NCBI GenBank assembly: GCA_030052745.1
Contig: JANBVO010000097.1
Location: 1 to 32,009, forward strand
Direction: 5' to 3'
Source of the DNA: Pleurostoma richardsiae
Taxonomy: Eukaryota; Ascomycota; Sordariomycetes; Calosphaeriales; Pleurostomataceae
Length of the DNA: 32,009 bases
The translations under genes were made by a program, and so were the position numbers. The notes under the pieces are model-generated. The model did no database searches. It had not been told where the DNA came from and worked only from the letters and a program-made list of their open reading frames with translations. This document shows, one piece after another, positions 1 through 10,165 of the stretch; position 1 is the first letter of the stretch; each line of letters opens with the position of its first letter.

Positions 1-1199
1 GCCATCTGACGCCGAAGACTACCTCGACATCTACGGAAGGAGCTTTCCGAACCCAAAGTATGGCTGGACCTGGTAAGATCTGACCCCCTCCTCCAGATAT
101 GTCATTGTGCTGACTTCTTGAGAGGTGTGCCGTCGACGACAGGTTTCAGTCCACAAGCGAGAGCGAGTACGTGTGTCAACGCAGATGCAAGAAAGAGTCT
201 GACCTCGACTGCAGCCACTACTTCCATTATTATCAACAGGACTTCTGTCTTTTTCGTGCACCAATATCGGAGCCCACTCGCGTACTCGATCTGAAAGCTG
301 CGTTTGGCAGCTGGGCAGAGTACGTCGGACTCTCCTCTATCACTTCTTGTGACTGACCCCGCGTGTACTAGTGCTGTTGCTGCTGCCTATGAGTCGGTCG
401 ATGTTCTCGGCATAGACAACGCGCCTGTACAGTACGCTACTGAGGCAAATTGCCGGTTCGAGCTCGACGACATCAACAACGAATGGAATAGACAGTGGGA
501 ATCCTTTGATCTGATCTACGGCCATAAGCTCCTCGGGAATGTCAATGATTGGCCCAGGCTGATCCGCGAAGCCTTCGATTGCCTGGCCGCGGAAGGATTT
601 CTCAACCTACGCGAACGGCCTTTCCGCTACTCGAGCAGGGGTGGAGCGATCGACTCTTGGGAATGGTTCTCCCAGCAGGCTGAAGAGCTTGGCGGTCTGG
701 TCGGTTGTCCATTTGGTATCACTCCCGGTATGTACAAGGGCTACATGAAAGACGCTGGCTTCCTGGACATATACGAAACCTGGGAGACGGTGCCAGTGAC
801 GGAATGTCTCGATACCGTCCTCGACGAAATCGAGTGCGTGCTCTTCCGCAAGTGGCACCGGGAAGGTGTGAACCGTGCAGAAGCCAACATGCGCATCATG
901 GTGTTGCGCAGCCAACTCGAGTCTGAGGCCAGCGAGGTCTATAGTCAATGGTACGTTCCTACCGCGCAGCTAGACATCTGCTGACTTTTGACAGTGTGAC
1001 AATATGGGGACGGAAGCCGTCTGCTGGAGAGTCAACAGTGTCTGTCCGTCGGGATCCTGAGAACAGCAAGAGGCAGCAGGACCGGGTGAGCGGGGCGTCT
1101 AAACGAGGCCACGACGAAATCTCCATAAATATCGACTCCTACAACCGCGCGATTGAAAAGCTTGGATTTGAAAATGCCAAGAGATTGAGACAGGGGTAG
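1..1199 (+). CDS. LaeA-like methyltransferase, 5' partial, four exons visible
   Basis: Fungal class I (SAM-dependent) methyltransferase of the LaeA-like/TAM-domain group; members act in nucleus or cytosol and some regulate secondary metabolism. Exons I infer: <2-72, 143-319, 372-950, 995-1199; introns 73-142, 320-371 and 951-994 have GTAAG/GTACGT donors, CTGAC branch sites and AG acceptors, and all phases join. Landmarks in order: YGRSFPNPKYGWTW, HYFHYYQQDF, RAPISEPTRVLDL (start of motif I), VDVLGIDNAPVQY (acidic motif after strand 2), CRFELDDINNEW, FDLIYGHKL, DWPRLIREAFDCL, and C-terminal TIWGRKPS followed by an unusual basic tail of about 55 residues. The normally glycine-rich motif I reads DLKAAFGSWAD, so SAM binding may be weakened. 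The 5' end lies outside the window. Family assignment is confident; activity is not. Confidence 0.82.
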
Positions 1200-1827
1200 T
1201 TGGCACAACGGGGTGCGGAGCGGGACAGTTTGTGGACGACTTGTAACCAATAGATTGTTTATAATCAGCTTGTACTGCTACTGAGAATAAAACTCGTTCG
1301 TCGCTGTTGCGTATGTCGTCGCCATTCTGCTGCGAAATGCCGGATCTGCGAAATGCCGGCCTTCGGCGTTGCTAAGAGCGGGGACAGGAATGGACCTATC
1401 CACTCTGGGCACCTGAGTTTGACCGCCAGGCAACAGCGCACCGGGAGGCTGGGAAGCCACCAATGACGACGTTCTTCAAAAGCACATACCACACCATGAA
1501 GCGACATGCGGCAGATATCAGAAGGCCAACGAGCGGCAACAGGATGTGTGGACGTCATCCGTGGCAGCGCTTAGAATGCGGGACAAAGCCCGAGTGCGTT
1601 CGTGCATTTCAATTCGTCGTTCTCTAATTTTAATGCATGCTGGAACCAACAGGTTCTTCTTGCGGGTGTCTCATTATTTGCGGGCGACTCAAGATCTTTC
1701 CTGGCCGACAGCACTATGTAAAGGCAGAGTAGCCGTTCGTGCATTCCGTGACTATGGGATAAGCGTTAGTTTCCTCTTGCTTTGGCCTCTATTTCCCGCT
1801 TTTGCACCTTAGCCTTCCCGAGTTACT
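1200..1827. other. intergenic, upstream of the 2EXR gene
   Basis: No coding frame I trust. It contains a short imperfect tandem repeat near 1334-1365 (unit CTGCGAAATGCCGG twice) and the words TTCGTGCATT at about 1602 and 1738. It presumably holds the terminator of the methyltransferase and the promoter of the next gene; no clear TATA or CCAAT box was recognised. Confidence 0.4.
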
Positions 1828-2820
1828 ATGCTTTCTTGTCCAACGTGCGGGAGCCTCGTGGCTAGCGCTCAGTTGGAAGCCGGCGCCGTCGCCCACGATG
1901 CGAATATGGGACCGGGACCGCGGACATGGAGGGAACTCTGGAGAGAACTTCCTCTCGAACTGCAAGACTCGGTATGGCGCTTGGCACTTGGCGGCCCACG
2001 AGTCCATCGACTCAGATACCGACTTGATCACGACAGGCTCGAGCTTGTGCCCTCCGAGACTCTCCCCAGATCAACGCAGGCCGCTCGGTCCGTCCTTGCC
2101 GTCAGCAGAGGAGCCCGGGAGAGCGCCCTGAGGATGCTTTCGGGCAAGATAAGTTTTGCGGACCGCGGCATTCTCCGCTTCAATGCTAAGCGAGATACCG
2201 TGTCTGTGGTCGGCTTGAACTATGGAACAATGAACACAGTGGCTGATCAGGCGATCAAATGTCCGTCGATTACCTGCATTCGAAATCTCGGCATTGAAAT
2301 CCGCAACACAAGCTTCCGCAGTGATTTCCCTCGACACTTTTCGGACCGGCTTGACTATTTGTTCAGATTCCTTCTGAGGTTTCGCAGTCTCGAGACCTTG
2401 TCTCTCGTCACCATGCCGATGCCGGGGGATCCGGACACAGTCAAGTTCGTCAGGGTGATCGAGACGGAGGAAGATGACGAAATACCAATATCACTCCTAG
2501 ATCGGGATCTGTATGAGATCATGCCAGATGACAGTGGCTTGCCCCGCTGGGCTGGAGAATTGGTTCGAGGAGAGAACGGGCTGAGTGACTGGTACTGCAG
2601 GACTCCCACGGATGCCAGATGGGGCTACGTCGACCGTACTGAAATAACGCATCTGGACGAAGTCCTAGAGTGGCGAGACGCAATAGAATCCTATGGGCGA
2701 AGTGCAGTAGTGTCCTGGGGGGAAAGCGGAACCTCAGAAAAGCTAAAGAGCTTGGTGAAGAGTTTAGACGTTCAAGTCATGACTCATTTCCGGGAAGGTG
2801 TTGAGCCTCCTGAGTTCTGA
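1828..2820 (+). CDS. 2EXR-domain protein (330 aa)
   Basis: Single-exon frame of 330 codons. Residues from about 33 read TWRELWRELPLELQDSVWRL followed by ALGGPRVHRLRYR, the hallmark of the fungal 2EXR domain (F/W-x-x-LP-x-EL-R/Q-x-x-W-x-x-A, then PRVV-like strand). The family is expanded in Pezizomycotina, often in accessory regions; its biochemical role is unknown. The middle carries FRFLLRFRSLETLSLVTMP, a leucine-rich strand-helix segment usual in these proteins, and an acidic run ETEEDDEIP. The C-terminus (LKSLVKSLDVQVMTHFREGV) is also family-like. Start: ATG at 1828 is the first in frame; Met27 (1906), just before the domain, is an alternative. No signal peptide or membrane segment seen. 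Confidence 0.78.
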   Translation: MLSCPTCGSLVASAQLEAGAVAHDANMGPGPRTWRELWRELPLELQDSVWRLALGGPRVHRLRYRLDHDRLELVPSETLPRSTQAARSVLAVSRGARESALRMLSGKISFADRGILRFNAKRDTVSVVGLNYGTMNTVADQAIKCPSITCIRNLGIEIRNTSFRSDFPRHFSDRLDYLFRFLLRFRSLETLSLVTMPMPGDPDTVKFVRVIETEEDDEIPISLLDRDLYEIMPDDSGLPRWAGELVRGENGLSDWYCRTPTDARWGYVDRTEITHLDEVLEWRDAIESYGRSAVVSWGESGTSEKLKSLVKSLDVQVMTHFREGVEPPEF

Positions 2821-3376
2821 TCCTGAACCTGGCTGTGGTGGATCAGGGCAGGAGGAGCTTCTGGAGCGGATTCCAAGTGCATCGGGGGTCGTAATGGTCC
2901 GCGCTGACGCCTGATCGCGGTGCGACTCGATCTGCCTTTGCGAAGATCCTCGTGACCCTGAGCCTGTAGATCGTACTTGTGGGCACAATTTCCGATGATG
3001 CTGAACGTACAAGCGGGGTATCACAAACACAGGGAGTATCGAGTACGGTTTATGATCAATGTGTGAATTTCAAGAGGGTAGTCACTACTAAGCAGAGATA
3101 GCTACTGTCTGTATATTACGGCACCACCGGCGCAGAAGCCAGCCTTGCTCCAGGGAATGTTTACACAGAATTCTCCGAGGGCACTCCTCTACTGCTCAAC
3201 AAGCACGCCTTCCCTGGGAAGCTGCTCGGTGTACTCTTGACAGACGGAGGATAGTTTTCATTCTTGTGGCACTCATCAGCGTGTCGTCTGCGCAGAGGTC
3301 GGGGAATGTACATACAATCTCTCTGGCGGTAGGTCTGAAGTAGGGAGAAGACATGTACTCATAGAACTTATAATAC
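2821..3376. other. intergenic, nothing recognised
   Basis: No supported gene. It lies between the stop of the 2EXR gene and the convergent end of the minus-strand hypothetical gene, so it is probably two 3' regions. Moderately A/T-rich patches occur near 3040-3120. Confidence 0.35.
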
Positions 3377-3754
3377 TTAGCGCAAAAGTAGAACTCGACA
3401 CCTATACGTCTTCTTGATGCGGTCGATCCTTTTCATGATGCGGCGTAAGCTCTTTTGGACGTTCTCCCTGGTTCTGCTGCGTTTCCGCGTCCTTTCTCTT
3501 TTCTCTTTTGGCATGCCTGCGGTGGAGGACGAGGAGGCAGAGTGCGGCAGACAGGGTCCGGCCGAAACCTGGCCTGTTTCCGACATTCGGAGATCGGAGT
3601 TCGACATATTCGATAGGGCATGTACGCAATCCCTGGCGTCGACCGACTCAACATCTCTCCCAGCCATACTTATCATCTCCAGCACATAGTGTATCGCAGG
3701 GGGCCGAATTTGTTCCCCACCCTCTTCAGCACAGCCCGACTCAAGATAGAGCAT
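3377..3754 (-). CDS. hypothetical basic protein (125 aa)
   Basis: Open frame from ATG at 3754 to a stop at 3377; the frame is open further upstream, so an earlier exon is possible. The N-terminal half (MLYLESGCAEEGGEQIRP, then HYVLEMISMAGRDVESVDAR) is mildly acidic and helical. A Ser-rich linker (HSASSSSTAG) leads to a strongly basic C-terminal region, KEKRERTRKRSRTREN and SLRRIMKRIDRIKK, which could be a nuclear localisation signal or nucleic-acid-binding helix. I recognise no family. Codon choice and the structured composition suggest coding, but length alone does not prove it. Confidence 0.33.
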   Translation of the reverse strand: MLYLESGCAEEGGEQIRPPAIHYVLEMISMAGRDVESVDARDCVHALSNMSNSDLRMSETGQVSAGPCLPHSASSSSTAGMPKEKRERTRKRSRTRENVQKSLRRIMKRIDRIKKTYRCRVLLLR

Positions 3755-4515
3755 TCGCTGCGGGATGGCAGGTAGTCGGAAATTTGAACGGCGGTTCCTT
3801 AACAAAATCCCATATAAATTAATTGTGAGGTTGTTAAGGGGCCGCGTTTTTGACTACCTGGGTAAGCCGAAAACGTTGTTACAGCCGCATGGGCCCAAAA
3901 GCGGCTCCCTCAATGGACCCAGATTTGGCGTTCTACCCCATGATTATGGCCTAAGAGTCATAGCTGGCTAAAGAAGTCAGCACCCTGAGCGGAACAGATC
4001 CCCTGTAAGCAGGAAATGGCCCGGGTCATCGCCCTTGCGTCTTGGTACGCCGTGATTACTGTGCTCTGTCTCTCCTGTACGGCCACGGATGTACAGTAGC
4101 CGAAGAATAAGGACTACTACAGCTTGTCAGCGCTGATAACAGGAACCTAACGCCGAAGTAGGAGGAACAACTTACACTTCGTCAGCAAAATCAAAGCCGG
4201 TTAACAATGACATCGGTGGCCTGCAGCAAGCCTCGCCGCTCATACAAACGACGACGTCGTGGCAGCTGGAGTAAGGCGCGACACTGGCTGAGGCAGGAGG
4301 ACTAGTTACGTCCCACCGCAACTAGCCCCGTAACAGCCCCGCATCTTGATCGCATCCGCTGCAGCGCGACGCCGTCCAACGTGGCGACTTTGAACCACGG
4401 CATGTCAGTGATGACGCTTCGGTCAGGCTGGAGCCATTAACTAGGCAATGCATTTACATTTACAAGATTCCGGCAAACCACGGTCGTGCACAGCGCGGGA
4501 CGACAGTCAGCATCA
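3755..4515. other. gene-poor stretch
   Basis: A 68-codon plus frame at 3765-3971 runs through an A/T-rich patch (about 3790-3840) and then G/C-rich sequence; I do not recognise its product and regard it as chance. Nothing else supported. Confidence 0.3.
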
Positions 4516-5024
4516 ATGCCTCGGCCATTGCTGCCAGCGCCTGCGCCAAGCAAATCTGTCATCACGACACCAACCTGCAGGTCAAACTTCGTCATCAGCA
4601 AGGTATTGCGGGCTCCCACAGCCTGTGAGCCATGTCGCAAGAAGAAAGTCAAGGTGTGAACCCTGACCGATCTACGTACGTGACTTGTCAGCCTAACCTT
4701 ATGTCACGTTCCTGCAGTGCGACAGTGAGAGACCGATATGTGGTCATTGCAGACGTCGAGGACACGAATGCGACACAAGACGAATTCCACAGAAACATAC
4801 GCAGCAGCGCGCAGGCGGAAGGCCAAAACAGCTGGAGCATAAATGCAGCATGTATGAAGAGATCTTAGAGGTTCTCCGTGCCGGAGACGAGGCGGAGGCG
4901 GAAGCTATGAGCTATGAGGCTACTCCGACGCGTCAGGGCTGGCGACTCCGTCGAATACATGATTGCAGAAATCAGGGACGGGAAACTACTCCTTCAGCTG
5001 TCGGATGCGACTGAGCCATGCTAG
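4516..5024 (+). pseudogene. Zn2Cys6 DNA-binding-domain gene with a 7-bp duplication frameshift
   Basis: Exon 1 starts at ATG 4516 (MPRPLLPAPAPSKS...) and runs to 4653; intron 4654-4717 (donor GTGTGA, branch CTAAC, acceptor GCAG) joins in phase 0 inside the zinc cluster. The spliced product gives ACEPCRKKKVK then CDSERPICGHCRRRGHEC, a complete C-x2-C-x6-C-x6-C-x2-C-x6-C cluster typical of fungal GAL4-type regulators. A helical linker follows (LEHKCSMYEEILEVLRAGDEAEAEAM). At 4904-4917 the heptamer GCTATGA is directly repeated; after it the original frame stops at 5012-5014, while the frame shifted by 7 nt resumes family-like sequence (RRVRAGDSVEYMIAEIRDG, KLLLQLSD) to a stop at 5022-5024. No middle homology domain follows, so the protein would be short even without the lesion. 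Nonfunctional allele or pseudogene; the zinc cluster itself is unmistakable. Confidence 0.75.
4904..4917 (+). repeat. 7-bp tandem duplication (GCTATGA twice)
   Basis: Two adjacent copies of GCTATGA, 4904-4910 and 4911-4917, inside the Zn2Cys6 reading frame. One copy is the right length to restore continuity between the two family-like segments, so this is the probable inactivating mutation (replication slippage or a transposon-excision footprint). Confidence 0.85.
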
Positions 5025-7687
5025 TTGGTGTACCCCGAGCCAACCTCATGACAAAATGACACCGAGAGCATCAAGAGGTATCTACAGCGGAAGATCATTG
5101 TGACAAAGGTCAGCTTATTATGCGTTGATTTTGACCCTCGCCCAGTCTGCGTAAAGATCAGACCCGGAGCTGCAGCATTTACGCCCATGGTCTCCCGGGA
5201 GTTAGACCATGTCGCTAAGATGACAACTAAGCTCTCTAAAGAGTTAGGACATCGTGGACAACCCTCAAGGCGGGCGAGCTGCTGGTCGAGCGGTGCGCCG
5301 GCCACTGAACCTGACCACAGAGCAGTCAACATACGTAGGTACGTATCCCCACGTCAGGAAGCTTATTTGAGAGTTTGAGGGACTGCGGCAGAGCTCGGGG
5401 TGGTATGTAGACGTGTGCCGCAAGTTCTGGAATGTGAAACGGACTGTCAGGAAGTCGACGAGCTGTGAGACGACGATGGACGCGAGCTGAAGGAGCGACC
5501 GAGTCTTGTCGTCGTCGTTAATCGTCGAGATTGCCTCGGCACACGGGGGATGATTTGGAGACGGACGTTGCGGTGGAATATGTACCACGTGTTCCCGGCC
5601 GGCCCGCAGTTGTCTAGGCAGCTCGAACGCATCCGGGGGTGTTTTCAAGGTTCGGGAGAGGAGGCTCGGAACGCTCGATGTCGGACGAGGACGCCTAGGA
5701 GAAAGACGCGGTGGTCTGACGGGAAAGAATGGTCAGACAGATTCGACGACTTAGAACCTGTGTCTAATACCACTGTCAGCATCACGCTGGCCACGCATAG
5801 CACTCCAAGCGTCGGCGGCGGGACACCTACGTGGGGGCAGTTGGGATTCCCGACACCTGCTATACGAACTGTCCACCAATAGAGGAACTCTGTCAGACTT
5901 CCGGCAACGCGATGCATTACTCGGCCACGCGCATTGCGGTGTTCACTGCAGCCTTGCACCAGATGTCATCGGGCTCGACATTCGAATCCCAACACGAATA
6001 ACCCCGCATCGCCCATTCCGACCGTTCTTGGCTGCACTAGCGCTCCGGATTTATGTGATCCGAATTCCGACAAAGAGGCGCAAATGCCACCTCTCATCGT
6101 TAACGGCTGCTGGGCGTGTTCCTGGTGCCTGCAAAGGAGTCGCGAGACGAGAGCTGAAGTCCATGAAGGCATACCAAGGGATGTATTTGTAGTCTAATTG
6201 ACAGTATACGACGTGAAGCATGTTCCTGCACCGGATTACATACAGTACGGAAAGGAATAGATAGAGTAGATGGTAGGAGACGACTTGCTGCCGCACAGAT
6301 GGCTTTGCGGGATTCGCATGCAAGGCCTCCGCCAAAGTGAAAGTTAAGCCGAGAGTGCCACAGCCAGCTCAAGGCGCTCGGACTGGAAGACGAATGGTTG
6401 CGTGGTCTCAGCAGCCACAGGATTCGGGGTCTCTCCTACGGGCCACGAAGATACAGTGCACATGCCATCGGTTTGATGTATTGTCAAGAGGGGATGCGTA
6501 TCACAGCAAGCAGCCATGGCCGGCGTTTTCCAGGTCTACATGCAGTAGACAGCAAAGAGACCGCCAGATGAGAACTAGGACTTTTGGATGACAAGGTGTC
6601 ATTGTAAATCCTCCCGTTCGAGTCACACTCCGTCAGCCATAATTGGCTCTCAGTGTACAGTCATCGAGCTTCATGTACCAGGCCAGTACCGGAAAAGTAC
6701 TGCTAGGGCTAAAAGCTGCCCCCGTTCTTGTATAGCGAGACTGTATGAGACCAGGACAGAGTGATTTGAAGGGGCAGAGACTTTGTCAGTCGAAGTGGCA
6801 CGGTGTACACGCAGTAACTCGCCAAATGGGTCAGCAATCTGCCCCAATAGTGCTGGGCGGTTCACTCCGTACAGTACAAGCAACAGCGTCATTTGCGACC
6901 CTAAGTCAGCCGAAAGGGGAGTCTACGCGATGTAGTTCGGGCCAATCGGATGCGAAGTGTAGACGACGGGCTGTTTGAGGCCATGTCAATCGGCCGGCCC
7001 CGATTCTAGTATGTTTTAGACTTGGGGTCTTGAGAGGGAATCAGTAGTCAATAAGACACGCGACAGCTCGTCCTACGGAGTCGCACTACACTGCTGCCAG
7101 GCCCCTCTGACAAATTAGTCGGCTCACGGAGCAGCAGTGGATGTCCGTAAGCGCCGGCTTCCAGCTCTCTAGACCAGAATAGCAGCACAGGCATCTGCCT
7201 GTGTTTGACTTGGCCGCTAGTTCCGCATTTGAGTCTCTGTCACTGGTCTGGGCCCAGTGACCATGCTCTCGCACACCCCACGCGCCTGCGTCAAGTGGTG
7301 CTTCTATTTTTGAGCAGCTGCTGCAGACCGTCATGAACGTACACTAAACAATTTCACTTCAGTCCTATCCTAAACGCGCGGAAGCTTCCCTGGAAGACTT
7401 GCTAGTGACATCTGTCCTCTTTCGCAAGAGCTGTTTGCGGTACGAGACCGGGCCGAAATCGAGGGGGCATGCGATTTATCCTTGGTAAATCTAGCTACCA
7501 ATCAGGCAGTGCCCGTCATCGGATCCACGCAGTTCGATGTCCCGAGCCCCACTAAAAAAGCGGCAGCGTCAACAGCGATCTGAAGTACCACAACGCCGTT
7601 GCGATGCCCGGCGCCTCCGATCCCGTCTCCTGGTGGAGCGCCGACCCGGCTCCCGGATGTGGGGCAGATGCGGCACATCGCCAACAA
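5025..7687. other. 2.7-kb stretch without a supportable gene
   Basis: Both strands carry only short overlapping frames (up to about 127 codons at 5265-5648 minus) with no recognisable motif. Base composition is near average, so it is not an obvious A/T-rich RIP desert. It may hold old, unrecognisable gene remains. Confidence 0.4.
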
Positions 7688-7726
7688 CCCGTTTCCCGTT
7701 TCCCGTTTCCCGGTTCCCGGTTCCCC
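7688..7726 (+). repeat. short tandem repeat, CCCGTTT/CCCGGTT units
   Basis: Three copies of CCCGTTT followed by two of CCCGGTT and a trailing CCCC. A heptamer microsatellite about 200 bp upstream of a possible gene start. Confidence 0.85.
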
Positions 7727-7769
7727 AAAACCGGGATCGTGAAAAAAGTTCGAGCTTGAATTGATAAAT

Positions 7770-7900
7770 TCCTCGGTTTCCCCGTGTTTTTCTAATGTCC
7801 TTCTCTAAATCTTCTTTCTTTTCCCAACTTACTTCTCCAACAACTGACACGAGCATTCATCTCTTCCTCTTCCATCTGACTTTGACCATCCCTTTCATAG
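7770..7900 (+). promoter_or_regulatory. pyrimidine-rich tract, possible promoter/5' UTR
   Basis: Long plus-strand C/T-rich run (TTCTCTAAATCTTCTTTC, CATCTCTTCCTCTTCC and similar) directly before ATGs at 7901 and downstream. CT-rich tracts just before the start are common in filamentous-fungal genes. It supports, but does not prove, transcription towards 8000-9200. Confidence 0.4.
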
Positions 7901-8272
7901 ATGCACCTCATCAGTGCTCCTTTTATTTCTATTTCTCCGCTTACTCTACGATTGCCCGTCACGGCTAGTGGTCTCTTGACTCACATACGCCTATCTCTCG
8001 CCTCGGGCCATGTCTGTGCCAGAGCCAGCCGCCGCCCTGGGGCATGTTGGCCTGGTTATGGGGAGAGTACCAAGGAAGCATAGGCATCAGCACATCTGCA
8101 CCTACTACATTCTACCCATTTCCTCTGCACATCCTCCAAACTGAGTCACATACCTGCGGCGCATGTCTGTCGTCAGCCCAGCCAAACACATCTTTCCACC
8201 CGACGCCGTCGCTTCACCATCCCATCATCTCGCCGACAGTCCCGGAACAACCGCCGCCTGCAGCTCCCTACC

Positions 8273-9199
8273 ATGCTAAGCAGACGAGCAATCAACAAGG
8301 CGATGACTTCGAAAAGGCATCGACAGAGGCATGAACGTCGTAAACAAGCTCGACGCATCTTGGCTCTTCAGAAGTATCTGCAGCCCATGGACCTCCCGTG
8401 GCAGTCGGCTCGGATGTTCTCGGCAGACCCTCTGGTGACCCTAGATCTTCTTGCTTTTTTGTTACTCTACAATTCCTTCGACTTCTTGCTGGAGTGTACG
8501 AAAACGAGCGGCCGCATCATACGGAGCGAGCTGCCTTCACCGCGTCAGGCTGTTTTGCCTGCAACTATGCGGTGGGCCGCTAGCATGGAAACAAGGGGTC
8601 TGGCTGGAAGTGCAACAATGGGGATTTGTGCTATAGCTCATAGTCCTACCGGAGACCTCAAGTTGTGCAGCGGTCACATCCACCTGGGGCAGTACATGGG
8701 ACGGGGCTACACTCCAAAAGGAGTGACACCGGTGCAGATCAAGCATGTCCATCGAGGAAAAAGAGAGCCCAAATGCTATGAGCATATATTGTGCGCGGCG
8801 TCATCTATTCTGAGGTGTATGAAGGAAATACGGACGTGGACGTGGTTGAGGACTCCCTTGTCGAGATTCGTCATGTTCATGGACAAAGCGTCATTCCCCT
8901 TCTTTCCCATCGAGTATTTGTTTGGCTCAGTCAAGAATCGTATCAGGAAGAGATCCCGAGAGGAGAGGATCCTGTACAGGGCAACTTCAAGTCGTACCCG
9001 CAAATGCAGGTCAGAATGTAGGATGGGACAGGATAATTGCGAGGCGTCACTCCAACCTTCCGCTTATTACGATGGGGGCCCTCCACCGCGACTCCTCGTG
9101 TCTCCAGCACATATTGCTCATATCCTGCAGTCCTCGCAATATATAGTTCCAGAAAATCGACGGAGCAGTTCCGGAATGCGAGAAGGGCTTCTTCTTTGA
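8273..9199 (+). CDS. unrecognised long frame (308 codons); real frame uncertain
   Basis: An uninterrupted 308-codon frame starting at ATG 8273, too long to be expected by chance. The N-terminus is very basic (KRHRQRHERRKQARR), then a hydrophobic patch (LVTLDLLAFLLLYNSFDFLL), no known domain. A competing plus frame, one position different, has its own coding-like pieces: 8344-8583 (VAVGSDVLGRPSGDPRSS) and about 8791-9020 (SEVYEGNTDVDVVEDSLVE, KSYPQMQ before a possible GT donor), but is broken by stops between them. Either the long frame is the gene, or a decayed multi-exon gene lies in the other frame and the long frame is partly its shadow. Function unknown. Confidence 0.35.
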   Translation: MLSRRAINKAMTSKRHRQRHERRKQARRILALQKYLQPMDLPWQSARMFSADPLVTLDLLAFLLLYNSFDFLLECTKTSGRIIRSELPSPRQAVLPATMRWAASMETRGLAGSATMGICAIAHSPTGDLKLCSGHIHLGQYMGRGYTPKGVTPVQIKHVHRGKREPKCYEHILCAASSILRCMKEIRTWTWLRTPLSRFVMFMDKASFPFFPIEYLFGSVKNRIRKRSREERILYRATSSRTRKCRSECRMGQDNCEASLQPSAYYDGGPPPRLLVSPAHIAHILQSSQYIVPENRRSSSGMREGLLL

Positions 9200-9249
9200 T
9201 CAAAATTTGGTCTTATAATTTCTAATTTTGAGCTAATCTTGTGGCTCAA

Positions 9250-10165
9250 CTAGGCCGTCAAATCGTCGTTGAAGAAGGACACGAGGGTGTCCCCGTCCAG
9301 GCAGAGGTCCCTGATCATGTTGCCCACCTCGGTCAGGCTGTCGTCGGTCGTCGGGCTCATCAGCTCGATCACCCCCTTGAGCGACTCGTCGCTGGGCTTG
9401 GCCTTCCCACTGCACCCCATGTACGTAGCGATCGCCCTGATCATGATGTCCATCATCGACGTGTCGATGCCGACGAAGAGGTCCTTCTGCACGGCGTCTA
9501 TTATTTCATCTGTCCCGTAGGTCTCGATCGCGGCCAAGAACACGCCTGCGGCCATGTCCCTGAATCCGCTCGTGACCGACGACGCGTTGCTGCTCATCAT
9601 CGTGCTCATCGGTCGGTTGGTGGCCATGCCCGACCCCGCGAATATGGCCCTGTTCGCCGTCGGCTCGTGGGTCGAGAACACTCTCACGGACTGCGGCGGG
9701 TTCCCTGCCTGAGCCGCACCGGCGCATCTGTCCATCAGTATCTGATTCTTCCCGCTAACCTTCGTATATGCTTGTAGCATCTCCTGACGCAAAGATTGGC
9801 TCAACGACGTGATTGTATCAAGCTGCCGCAGCAGAGAGTTGTACTTGGAGTTCATCGGCGTTGCGTCTCGTTCACTAGCTGTCGAGTCTCCTATGTTCAA
9901 ACAATGGTTCATGGCACTGCGTAATCGACTCTCGGCCTCTCCAATGTCATCTACATAATACACTAATCTATCACTTCCTTTAAAATTCCAAATTCAGGGC
10001 TGACTGACCTCTCATCTTTGTGAAGCAGAAGTCGGTGAAAACGTTCAGCATGACTTCAGCAAATTGTTCCACCTCTGGCAAGGTGTCAAAAGCCACCACC
10101 TTTGTCCTTAAAGGAGAGCAATCCTCTCGATCATGATCTGCATCTGTGAGCTTGCGTGATGCCAT
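9250..10165 (-). CDS. hypothetical protein, two exons (285 aa)
   Basis: Exon 1 from ATG 10165 to 10009, intron 9951-10008 (donor GTCAGT, acceptor GTAG; an alternative acceptor at 9963 also keeps frame), exon 2 9950-9250. N-terminal MASRKLTDADHDRED, helical PEVEQFAEVMLNVFTDFCF, then a likely coiled coil (YNSLLRQLDTITSLSQSLRQ) and a compact helical C-terminal region (DMAAGVFLAAIETYGTDEII, MMDIMIRAIATYMG). No signal peptide. I do not recognise a family. Codon use is odd: roughly 9250-9720 is almost entirely G/C at third positions, unlike exon 1 and its neighbours. The start overlaps by 58 nt the tail of the DUF7587 frame upstream on the same strand, so this could instead be the 3' part of one fused gene. 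Confidence 0.5.

Noticed and set aside
3765-3971. 68-codon plus frame through an A/T-rich patch, considered as a transposon end
   Set aside because: No terminal inverted repeat or transposase fragment could be identified.
5265-5960. Several overlapping frames of 104-127 codons on both strands
   Set aside because: No recognisable motifs, no splice-consistent extensions, and frames on both strands of similar length suggest chance.
5981-6000. ATTCGAATCC resembling a tRNA T-loop
   Set aside because: The flanking bases do not form a 5-bp T stem and no matching acceptor or anticodon arms are present.
6610-6632. GTTCGAGTC, another T-loop-like word
   Set aside because: Flanks do not pair and no cloverleaf can be drawn.
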